Source: Areca catechu (Eukaryota; Streptophyta; Magnoliopsida; Arecales; Arecaceae). Taken from it: DNA of 64,000 nucleotides. Position numbers and translations under genes: made by a program. The notes under the pieces were generated by a model. The model made no database searches, was not told the DNA's origin, and saw only the letters and a list, made by a program, of their open reading frames with translations. Below, in pieces: positions 1 through 8,707 of the stretch. The stretch is from positions 65,490,021 to 65,554,020 of the forward strand of contig CM038046.1 in the NCBI GenBank assembly GCA_021397845.1, read 5' to 3'. How positions within the stretch are numbered: the stretch's first letter is position 1; the number at the start of each line of letters is the position of its first letter.

Positions 1-998
1 TGCTAGGACTGGGTCGGTTTGGATTAGGGTTGAGCTGGCTTGGGTAGGCTTGGCTAAGTCCAGGTTTTGGGTTAGAGGCACTAGTCCTAATGGGCTCAGG
101 TTGACGGGTTATGGACCCCCTCTGGAATCTCTTATAGTCCATAGTTATCTGGTAGGCCTGCTCAAGATCATGGACCTCCTTCAAGAATAACTCTCCCTGG
201 ATATCATCACAAAGTCCAGCCCTAAACCTAGATAGGGTCATAAATTCAGACTCATCTATGCTACACCTCATGGCAAACTCATCAAACTTGGCTATGTATT
301 CTGACATGGTCCTATTTCCCTGACTTAGCCTCTTCCACTAATCAAGGAGTCTTGTTGATAGGATGTAGGAAGGTACTTGTCCCTAAGCTTCAACTTCATA
401 GCTCTTCAGGTGACTATGGGAAGTTCTTCTCGTTGTCTAATTATGCGCTCAACATTTCCCTAGTATAGCCTAGCCTGGCGGACTAACCTGAGTTGGGCAA
501 ATTTTTACTTCCTCTCCTCACTCATCTCATACCATTCAAAATATTGGTCCATGTCTTCTTCCCAATCTATGTAAACCTTAGGATCAAGACTACCATCAAA
601 TGTGAGTGCTTTAAGCTTGATGTTCCTAATGGCTCTCTCATCCTGGTCAAAGAAATCAAGATTGGGTCTCCTATGGTTGGGCTCCAAGAATGGATCATGG
701 TGTGGGGGTCTCGTACGATTGGGTTCCCAGATTGGGTCAGGGCATGGGGTTCTCCTAGGGTTGGGGGCTGTGGAAAGAGGTGACTCAGACTCAGGTTCAA
801 TGTTGGACACTTGGGTTCTCTCTAGGCTTTCTAAATGACCTACATTTGGGTAAGCCTATTGTTCGTTTGGTTATTCAATTGGGTCAATTGGGCAAGCTAC
901 TCAGTAATGGCCCTCAGTTGGGTGCCCAGATCGGGGTCCATGGTTAAATTGGGTTGGAGTTAAGACTAATGATTGTGGACTCCTGACCTAGTGGTCAT
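1..998 (-). pseudogene. gag: gag pseudogene of element D (capsid/nucleocapsid precursor, 5' part)
   Basis: Gag would form the virus-like particle that packages element RNA. Reading leftwards from the ATG at 998 (MTTRSG..., like the MSTRNG... start in element A), the three frames together give a gag N terminus, then a stretch matching A gag residues of about 110-155 (IRNIKLKALTFDGSLDPKVY, then DQYFEWYEMSEERK), then a matching capsid region to the window edge. The longest open piece is 505-810. Stops occur soon after the start, in the N-terminal coiled region at about 830-900, and after MSEERK, with at least one frameshift. Zinc knuckles and pol would lie outside the window. Old and non-coding. 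Confidence 0.85.
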
Positions 999-1331
999 GC
1001 AACACACGAGTTATGCGTTCTAGGATTTGCTAGACCTAGAGCCCAAGTAGAGTGAGTCAACTCAACTTACACCCAACTCAACAATTAATCCTTCCACTAG
1101 CTAGGTAAGAGGTGGGGTGGTGGGAGGCTCCCTTTGCTTATTGCAGGGTCCTAATTAAAGAACCACCAGTCTGCTTAGGATGTTTGCTATTAGACCTCTA
1201 GCCTTAAACACCACCTTCTAGTAATAATTGGAGGATTAAGTGCACTAGTTTTCTAATAAGACTCGAATTCGACCTGTTGGGGTCCCTAAGATGTATTATG
1301 TTGCTACTCGATTTTAATTAGGCTTGGGATC

Positions 1332-1336
1332 AAATG
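1332..1336. repeat. Target site duplication of element A, left copy (AAATG)
   Basis: AAATG directly precedes the TG of the 5' LTR and is repeated exactly at 10315-10319 after the CA of the 3' LTR. A 5-bp duplication is the normal product of Ty3/gypsy integration and fixes the element ends. Confidence 0.95.
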
Positions 1337-2075
1337 TGGTGCGGGCACCAGACTCAGAAGAAGACTTCAGAGCTCCATCTGGATCTCTGATTGACATTGC
1401 CCGAGAAATTAGGGTTTGTAATAAAGGTTGACCTGGTCAACCAGTTTATTTATTTTTATTTATTTCTTGAGTCACCATTTAAATTTTGTTGAGTCATGTT
1501 GACTCGGTGCAAGTCCCAATGTGGTTTCAATTTTATCCAATATGGTGCCACATTTGTCTTCCAATCAAATCAAGGTCCAAGCAAGTGGAGGCCATACTCC
1601 AAGCCACACGCCCAGCCACACTCCGAGCACACGCTAGGGTCCAGGAGGCGCCATAGAGGCATCCCAGTGTCATGGTCCCCACATCCAAAGAAGAAAAAAA
1701 ATCAAATTGGAAGCCAATTTAAAGGAGGCGCCCATACCTGCCAATTGTGTCTAAGCAAAGAAGGAAAGGGACTTCTCTTGGAGAAAAAATCAAAGAAGGA
1801 CATCCAACCTACTCCTAATTGAAGTTCAAATCAAAATCAAAGACCTTAACTTGGAGTGGAAGAAAAGAAGAAATGCCATAAGGAGAAGAGGACTCCAAAT
1901 CCAAATCCAACTCCAAAGAAGGCGCCATAAAATTTCCAAAAAAAATTCTTTATGGCCGTCCCAAATTTTTTGAAGTCTTGGTCGACCAAGAGAGGGGGTT
2001 TTCTACCTAATCTAGAGGTTGGAGGAGTTTAGTCCTACATGGGAATTTGTACAAGCTTGGAAAAAATTTTAGGTC

Positions 2076-2084
2076 TATATAATA
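2076..2084 (+). promoter_or_regulatory. TATA box of element A 5' LTR
   Basis: TATATAATA lies about 740 bp into the LTR, in an AT-rich dip, and is conserved at 9389-9397 in the 3' LTR. Transcription of genomic RNA probably starts some 25-35 bp downstream, which would define the U3/R boundary. Placement is by motif only. Confidence 0.65.
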
Positions 2085-2973
2085 GACCTCTCTTTGTAAC
2101 TTTAGAATCAATGAAGAAAAATTATTTTTGCTATTCTCTTGTGTTGAGCAACCTAGGTTTCTCTTCTTCCGCACTATTCTAAGTGTTGAGCTCCGTGAGG
2201 GGGTAATCCGGGTTCCATTGGAGCCTTGAGGAGGTGAGAGATCTCCATCTTTATCCAAAACCCTAGGTTAGCCACTTAAAAATCCAAAACCCTAGCCGCC
2301 CTTCATTATTTTCAATCCATCGAACCCTAGCTCCTTCCATCTCCCACGACCTCTCTCTCTCTACAAGTCCAGGCCATCCACCTTCATCCAGATCCAGTCC
2401 GGCTACTTCAGATCCAGAGCAAGTTCCAAGGAAAATCACATCAGCTTCCAGGAGAATCCAGTTTTCAGCAATTTCAATCTTCAAGTTCATCAACCTGGTA
2501 AATTTTCCCTTGACTCTCTGATTCCATCAATTGTTTTTCTTCTCTTCCAGATCTTGAGTTCAGGAGAAGCCAACCCGCCAAAGGACCAGTATTGGAGGAT
2601 CCATTGCGAAGATATCTGAATCCGAGGATCCAACAATCTGCTCGGGAGAGTTCTTCCACCAAAATCTGTGAAGATCATTGTCTGGTTAGGTAAACCATCT
2701 CTTCTCTTTATTTCTGTTCTGTTGAAAGTTCGGAGCGAAACCCTAGGTCTGGGAGTTTCTCAACCCCCAGCGATCCGTTGTTTCTGAACTACTCTGATAA
2801 TTTAGTTTCCTTAAAATTGTGCTTTCAATTATCATATTAGTATCTTTCAATGTTAGGTTAACTTTTCTTTGATTTGAAGCCAACTTCTACAAACATATAA
2901 AAACAACAAAAAAAAATTAGTTAATCTTAATTTACTTCCGCATCGCATCCCTTTATTTGTTCTGCATCATTTT

Positions 2974-2985
2974 TGGTATCAGAGC
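2974..2985 (+). promoter_or_regulatory. PBS-like copy embedded inside the LTR tail of element A
   Basis: TGGTATCAGAGC, identical to the true PBS at 3005-3016 and exactly 31 bp upstream of it. It lies inside the LTR and is also present near the end of the 3' LTR, so it is a fixed part of this LTR family (also in A' and, mutated, in G). Confidence 0.85.
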
Positions 2986-3004
2986 TTCCGTTCTGCATCA
3001 TTTT

Positions 3005-3016
3005 TGGTATCAGAGC
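3005..3016 (+). promoter_or_regulatory. Primer binding site of element A (initiator tRNA-Met)
   Basis: TGGTATCAGAGC is complementary to the 3' end of plant initiator tRNA-Met, which primes minus-strand DNA synthesis. It lies four bases after the end of the 5' LTR. Confidence 0.92.
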
Positions 3017-3910
3017 CCAGTCTAGGGTTTCTGATTTGCTTGCTTGCTTGTTTTGATTGTTTTCTCTTTTTATTTTGTCTGCTCGAAGTAGACTCCCCAG
3101 GACGTCCAGTCCTAGGAACTAAGCAAGGCGCAAGCCTCCTCCTCCCATTCCACGGGGTATTCCTAGGGCGTGTAGGGGATCCATTGGGTTATAACTTCGT
3201 AGCAGGGATTATAAACGGGGAAGACAATCTAGTTGCAGCCCGTAATTGCCCTGTTGTATGAATTATTTCTCTCTGCATAAAACTCCGAATTGCATGATTT
3301 CTGCTTCGTTGAAACCAGTATAAATGAACCTATTTTTCATAATTTTTCTGTGATTTATTGGTTTCGGTAAAAATTCTGAGTATTAAAATACAACAACTCT
3401 ATTTTTTGTGTTCTGCAATTCAATTCTTTTTGGGGTGATCATCTCATAATTTAATTAAGGGCAATTGAGCATCTAAGATAAGGGGAGGAGTTGATTACCT
3501 CTTCTTAGCCCAAAACCACCATCCAATCATTCGAACCTAGACCTAATTTAAAATCAGTTAGACCTAATTTGCCCTAGTGGGCTAGGGACACCAATTGGTC
3601 GGGTCTAGGCTAGTGTTGAGTCAGTTTGCCGAGTTATTCTGTGTGTGCTTAGCACTCAGTGTCTAGAACGGTGGTTCAGGGATCCATTCCCGAAGGGCTT
3701 GTGTGCTGGTCCGCCTACCTGGCCAATCACTGATTGGTGTCTAGGATTGGCATTCAGGGACCTAACACTCCCCTTACACCTGCCTGGCTGAGTCCTGAGT
3801 TACTACAGGCTAGCTTGCCACTCTGATTGGGCATCTAGTTTGGACTCTAGGTCTAGTGATCCAGTAGTCGATTTAGTCTAGTCTTATTTTGTGTGCTTGC
3901 TTGAATCATC
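3017..3910 (+). other. Untranslated leader of element A, including a block shared with C, B, A' and D
   Basis: This stretch of 894 nt carries no convincing gene. The last part, from about 3455 to the gag ATG, is recognisably conserved in the other chromovirus-like elements here: an AAGGGC start, a GATAAGGGGAGGAG-type run, AGCCCAAAACCACC, CTAGGGACA, GTCTAGG, and CCTGGCCAAT boxes in the same order. Its position between PBS and gag and its sharing with non-autonomous relatives suggest a packaging or dimerisation signal (inference). Confidence 0.7.
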
Positions 3911-6900
3911 ATGTCTACCAGAAACGGAGTGCCATATCAACCTGGTCAAACCCAACCTGATTTAGAGGCCATGATCAGAACTCTTACTGAAAGTATGGCT
4001 AAAATGAATCAGGATATGACAAACACTGTGGCCCAGTTTAGCGCACAAATTCATGAGGATCTTACCCAACTTAGGGACCGAGTCCAAGTACTTGAAGAAC
4101 CTAGACATCGAAATTGGACTCCTGACCCCGATTTTAATGTGCCTCAACCTCACCCACATCAGGAGCCTAGAAGGCCTTTATATAGAGATCCTGAACCTAA
4201 TCATAGGAGGCCTGACCCAGAGCCTGAAGATAGAGATGATAGGTTCATCAGGAACATCAAATTAGATGCACCCACTTTTGATGGTAGTCTGAACCCTAAG
4301 GTGTATTCTGATTGGGAGGGTGAGATGGACCAATACTTTGAGTGGTATGCTATGTCTGAGGAGAGGAAATACAAGTTTGCCAAGATGAAATTAGTGCGTC
4401 AAGCTAGGTTATACTGGGGGAACATTGAGCTAACCACTAGGAGATGGAATGTTGAGCCCATAACCACTTGGCAGGGTATGAAAGAAAAACTGAGAGATAA
4501 ATACCTACCCATTTCATACCAGCAAAACCTGTTAGACCAATGGCAAAACCTGAAACAAGGAAACCGATCTGTCTCAGACTACATAGCTACTTTTGATGAA
4601 TACCTAATGAGATGTGATGTGAGTGAAGCCCACGAAGTCACTTTGTCTAGATTTAGGGCTGGACTGAGAGAAGATATCAAGAGAGAACTATTTTTGAGAG
4701 AGGTTACTGATCTAGACCAAGCCTACCAGATTGCACTGAACACTGAGAAATTTCAGAGAGGACCTATACCTTCTAGGGTTTGTGCCCCAATCCCAAGGAA
4801 TGGACCTAGCCAAGTTATCCCTAGTAAACCTTTTCAGGGTACTTCTACCCCTAGGCCCATGGACAAAGGTAAGGCACCTGACACCCAGAGAACCCCTAGT
4901 TCAAATATCACCTATTTTAAGTGTCAGAAACCAGGTCACATTTCCAGTCAGTGTACTGCCATAGCCTGTTTCAAGTGTCATAAGGTAGGTCATGTTGCTA
5001 GCCAGTGCCCACGGAGATCCCTTTACATAGAAGAGGGAGAGAATGATAATTCCGAGCCCAGTGAGGAATTTGAAGAAGAAGTTTATGAGGCCGGAATGAA
5101 TTTGGTTGAGGAGTATGAAGGAGAGGAGGAACCCAATGAATCTGACCAATTAGGAGTTGTAAGATGCATCCTATCCCAGAATCTAGTTCAAGAGGATTGG
5201 CATAGGACTAACATCCTACAGACTTTTCTTAAATTAGGGGATAAGGTATGTAAGATCATCATAGATAGTGGGAGCTGTGTAAATGCCATCTCTACTAGCA
5301 CTGTCAAGATGTTAGGCTTAATCCCAGTTCCCCATCCCAACCCCTATAAGGTTTCTTGGGTAGATTCTACCTCCATACCCATCCAGTCTAGATGTCAAGT
5401 CCAAATCCAAATGCAATCTTATCATGAAAAGATTTGGTGCGATGTCTTACCCATGGGGGTGAGCAGTATAATTCTCGGAAGACCTTGGTTGTATGATCAT
5501 GATGCCACCCTCTTAGGAAAATCCAATACCTGTGTCTTTAGTTTCAATGGGAAGAAGATTACGATCCATTCAGTTCCCCCTAAGGACAAGGTAACTAAAG
5601 GAGCCGGTAAGGTTAAGGAGATGAAAACTGGAGTGAACCTAATCAGTGCTAAGGATCTAGAACAAGAAATTCATCGTGGTTCACCCATCTGGATGTTGAC
5701 TGCTAAGGAACTTAGAACTTCGGAACCCTCAGAGCCTCCTCAAGAAGTTAAACCCGTGTTAAAAGAATTTGAGGATGTCTTTCCCGAGGATTTGCCAGAC
5801 CACCTTCCACCTCTTAGGGATATCCAGCATGCCATAGATCTAATCCCAGGAGAGACTTTTCCCAACTTGCCCCATTACAGGATGAATCCATCTGAGCATG
5901 AAGAACTGCAAAAGCAGGTTGGAGAATTATTGAGGAAGGGGTTTATTAGAGAAAGTCTTAGCCCTTGTGCAGTCCCAGCCTTACTGACCCCAAAGAAAGA
6001 TGGCACGTGGAGGATGTGTGTTGACAGTCGTGCCATCAATAAAATTACAGTCAAATATAGGTTTCCCATCCCTAGACTAGATGACATGCTTGATATGATG
6101 GCTGGTGCAATGGTTTTTTCTAAAATTGATCTCAGAAGCGGCTATCATCAGGTTAGGATTAGACCCGGGGATGAATGGAAAACTACTTTCAAAACTAAGG
6201 ATGGTCTTTATGAATGGGTTGTTATGCCTTTTGGGTTGTCCAATGCCCCTAGTACTTTCATGAGAATTATGACCCAGGTACTTAGAGCTTTCATAGGAAA
6301 ATTTGTGGTGGTCTATTTTGATGACATCCTGATCTATAGTAAGACCCCAGCAGATCACCTAGGCCACCTTAAAGCAGTCTGCCAAGTTTTGAGGAATGAT
6401 AGACTCTACGGTAATCTTAAGATGTGTGAATTCATGACTAGTAGAGTTATCTTTCTTGGTTTTGTAGTAACCCCTGACGGTGTGGCGGCCGATCCTGAGA
6501 AGATTAGGTCCATAGTAGACTGGCCAGAGCCAACCAATGTGCATGAAGTTAGAAGTTTCCACGGCTTGGCTACCTTCTATAGGCGATTCATCAAGGGGTT
6601 TAGTACTTTAGCTGCTCCTATCACTGATTGTATTAGGAAGGGAGAATTTCATTGGACTAAGTCAGCCCATAAAGCCTTCCTAGATCTTAAGGATAAAATG
6701 ACCCAAGCACCCATTCTGAGATTACCCGATTTTTCTAAAGTATTTGAGGTTGCCTGTGATGCTTCAGGTGTAAGAATAGGTGGAGTCCTAAGCCAAGAGA
6801 ATCATCCCATAGTATTCTTTAGTGAAAAACTTAATGATGCTAAGCTTAGGTATTCTACCTATGATAAGGAATTTTATGCGGTGGTGCAAGCTTTGCGTTA

Positions 6901-8707
6901 CTGGAGACATTATTTGCTACCGCAGGAATTTGTACTATTTTCGGACCATGAGGCTCTTAGATTTCTGAACTCCCAAAAGAAGCTTAACCCTAGGCATGCT
7001 AAGTGGGTAGAATATATCCAGTCCTATACTTTTGTCCTGAAACATAAGGCTGGAGTTGAGAATAAGGTAGCTGATGCCCTTAGTCGCCGATCCCTGTTAT
7101 TAACTTCTGTTAGAACTGAGGTCATAGGGTTTGAGCAAATCAAAGAGGACTATGAGTCTTGTCCGGATTTCACAACTGTGTATCAGGATCTAGTTCAAGG
7201 ACCATCAAGTAATCACCAGGATTATACCCTTGTAGATGGTTTTTTGTTCTTCAAAAATAGGCTTTGCATCCCTAGAACTTCTCTTAGGGAATTTTTGATT
7301 TGGGAAATCCATGCTGGAGGTTTAGCCGGCCATTTTGGAAAAGACAAGACCATTCTAGCTATTGAAGACCACTTTTTCTGGCCTAGCTTGAAAAGGGATG
7401 TAGCTAATATTGTAGCTAGATGTCGAACCTGCGCTGTTGCCAAACAGCGAAAACAAAACACTGGCCTTTATACCCCACTCCCTGTCCCAGATCGTCCTTG
7501 GCAAGATGTGAGTATGGATTTTGTGTTAGGTTTACCTAAGACCCAGAGGAGACATGATTCTATCTGTGTCGTAGTCGACCGATTCTCTAAAATGGCCCAC
7601 TTCTTGCCTTGTTCCCAAACCTTTGATGCGTCTAAGGTAGCCACACTTTTCTTCAATGAGATAGTTAGACTCCATGGCCTACCTAAGACAATCGTTTCAG
7701 ATAGGGATGTCCGGTTCACCAGTTACTTTTGGAAGACCCTTTGGCATAAGTTAGGGACAAAACTTAAGTTTTCAACTGCCTATCATCCCCAAACTGATGG
7801 CCAAACTGAAGTAGTGAACCGTAGCCTAGAAAATCTGCTGAGATGTCTTGTTGGTGAAAACACCAGAAATTGGGATTTATACCTACCAAGGGCAGAATTT
7901 GCGTACAATGACTCGGTCAATAGGTCTACGGGTAAGAGTCCATTTGAAATTGTACATGGGTACAAACCTCACACACCTCTTGACCTAGTCCCTTTACCTG
8001 TCCACACTCGAGTCTCCGAGTCTGCTGAGAATTTTGCACAGCATGTAAAAGACTTGCATAAAGAAATTCATGCCGAAATAAATTTAAGTAATGAAACTTA
8101 TAAGAAGTTGGCTGATACTCAAAGGCGAGTCAAATCTTTTGTTGAGGGAGACTATGTGATGATTAGGTTAAGGCCTGAACGGTTTCCTCCTGGAACCGTT
8201 AGAAAGTTACATGCTAGGGGAGCTGGACCATTTAGAGTGGTAAAGAGAGTAGGATCCAATGCCTATGTGCTCGAGTTGCCTCCAAAACTAGGCATTAGCT
8301 CTACTTTCAACATTACAGACTTAGTAGAGTACAGGGAGCCAGCTGTGATTCCTAGTGAGCCTTTTGAGCCTAACCCTATCATTGAGAGTGATCCCGACCC
8401 TGTGTGTCCACCAACAAACTGGCCTGTGAGGAAAGAGCAGATTGAAAAGATCCTGGATGATCAGGTTATCTCTACTCGTAATCGAGGATACCAAAGGTAC
8501 CTGGTCCGCTGGCAAGGAAGGCCAGATTCTGATGACTCTTGGATCTCCCGAGAAGAACTACAAGAATTGGACCCAGATCTCTTGGAGAGATACCAGAGCC
8601 AACTTGAGCCTTACTCGACAGGGTCGAGTTCCTCCCACCCCGGGAGAATTGGTGCGGGCACCAGACTCAGAAGAAGACTTCAGAGCTCCATCTGGATCTC
8701 TGATTGA
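3911..8707 (+). CDS. gag-pol: Gag-Pol polyprotein of element A (intact, 1598 aa)
   Basis: One uninterrupted frame encodes everything needed for retrotransposition. Retrotransposon gag domain at about residues 115-285. Two zinc knuckles at 335-366: the second (C353-C356-H361-C366) is complete, the first has Tyr335 in place of its first Cys. Aspartic protease with Asp452-Ser-Gly. Reverse transcriptase at about 640-850 with Asp740 and the YFDD box at 802-805. RNase H with Asp950, Glu987 and Asp1012. Integrase zinc finger H1134, H1141, C1171, C1174; catalytic core Asp1203, Asp1264, Glu1300 (35 residues between the last two). GPF module at about 1438-1457 and chromodomain at about 1511-1555, with WISREEL following the SDDS motif. 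The ATG at 3911 matches the MSTR start of related elements. The last 19 residues are encoded by the 3' LTR. No frameshift or stop separates gag from pol, so processing relies on the protease. Confidence 0.97.
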   Translation: MSTRNGVPYQPGQTQPDLEAMIRTLTESMAKMNQDMTNTVAQFSAQIHEDLTQLRDRVQVLEEPRHRNWTPDPDFNVPQPHPHQEPRRPLYRDPEPNHRRPDPEPEDRDDRFIRNIKLDAPTFDGSLNPKVYSDWEGEMDQYFEWYAMSEERKYKFAKMKLVRQARLYWGNIELTTRRWNVEPITTWQGMKEKLRDKYLPISYQQNLLDQWQNLKQGNRSVSDYIATFDEYLMRCDVSEAHEVTLSRFRAGLREDIKRELFLREVTDLDQAYQIALNTEKFQRGPIPSRVCAPIPRNGPSQVIPSKPFQGTSTPRPMDKGKAPDTQRTPSSNITYFKCQKPGHISSQCTAIACFKCHKVGHVASQCPRRSLYIEEGENDNSEPSEEFEEEVYEAGMNLVEEYEGEEEPNESDQLGVVRCILSQNLVQEDWHRTNILQTFLKLGDKVCKIIIDSGSCVNAISTSTVKMLGLIPVPHPNPYKVSWVDSTSIPIQSRCQVQIQMQSYHEKIWCDVLPMGVSSIILGRPWLYDHDATLLGKSNTCVFSFNGKKITIHSVPPKDKVTKGAGKVKEMKTGVNLISAKDLEQEIHRGSPIWMLTAKELRTSEPSEPPQEVKPVLKEFEDVFPEDLPDHLPPLRDIQHAIDLIPGETFPNLPHYRMNPSEHEELQKQVGELLRKGFIRESLSPCAVPALLTPKKDGTWRMCVDSRAINKITVKYRFPIPRLDDMLDMMAGAMVFSKIDLRSGYHQVRIRPGDEWKTTFKTKDGLYEWVVMPFGLSNAPSTFMRIMTQVLRAFIGKFVVVYFDDILIYSKTPADHLGHLKAVCQVLRNDRLYGNLKMCEFMTSRVIFLGFVVTPDGVAADPEKIRSIVDWPEPTNVHEVRSFHGLATFYRRFIKGFSTLAAPITDCIRKGEFHWTKSAHKAFLDLKDKMTQAPILRLPDFSKVFEVACDASGVRIGGVLSQENHPIVFFSEKLNDAKLRYSTYDKEFYAVVQALRYWRHYLLPQEFVLFSDHEALRFLNSQKKLNPRHAKWVEYIQSYTFVLKHKAGVENKVADALSRRSLLLTSVRTEVIGFEQIKEDYESCPDFTTVYQDLVQGPSSNHQDYTLVDGFLFFKNRLCIPRTSLREFLIWEIHAGGLAGHFGKDKTILAIEDHFFWPSLKRDVANIVARCRTCAVAKQRKQNTGLYTPLPVPDRPWQDVSMDFVLGLPKTQRRHDSICVVVDRFSKMAHFLPCSQTFDASKVATLFFNEIVRLHGLPKTIVSDRDVRFTSYFWKTLWHKLGTKLKFSTAYHPQTDGQTEVVNRSLENLLRCLVGENTRNWDLYLPRAEFAYNDSVNRSTGKSPFEIVHGYKPHTPLDLVPLPVHTRVSESAENFAQHVKDLHKEIHAEINLSNETYKKLADTQRRVKSFVEGDYVMIRLRPERFPPGTVRKLHARGAGPFRVVKRVGSNAYVLELPPKLGISSTFNITDLVEYREPAVIPSEPFEPNPIIESDPDPVCPPTNWPVRKEQIEKILDDQVISTRNRGYQRYLVRWQGRPDSDDSWISREELQELDPDLLERYQSQLEPYSTGSSSSHPGRIGAGTRLRRRLQSSIWISD
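8642..8649 (+). promoter_or_regulatory. Polypurine tract of element A
   Basis: GGGAGAAT sits directly before the 3' LTR and would prime plus-strand synthesis. The same sequence precedes the right LTRs of C (20214-20221) and A' (62205-62212). It lies inside the gag-pol reading frame. Confidence 0.8.

Larger units (their letters stand above)
1..1336 (-). mobile_element. Element D, gag and leader portion (Ty3/gypsy chromovirus), split by element A
   Basis: Read on the minus strand, this is a leader followed by gag, homologous to the same parts of element A. The leader resumes on the other side of A at 10320 and joins a PBS and an LTR (10869-12485), so A inserted into D's leader. The element continues beyond the left edge, so its pol and 3' LTR are not seen. 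It is decayed: gag has several stops. Confidence 0.88.
1337..3000 (+). repeat. 5' LTR of element A
   Basis: 1664-bp direct repeat of 8650-10314, starting TGGTGCGGGCACC and ending CTGCATCA (TG...CA). It holds a TATA box (2076-2084), a purine-rich start of R, and 31 bp at its tail that duplicate the LTR-end/PBS junction. Short open frames inside it (for example 1496-1822 and 2263-2493) recur in the other LTR and are not genes. Confidence 0.95.

Noticed and set aside
2974..3016. tRNA gene
   Set aside because: Only the 12 bases complementary to the tRNA 3' end are present; these are primer binding sites.
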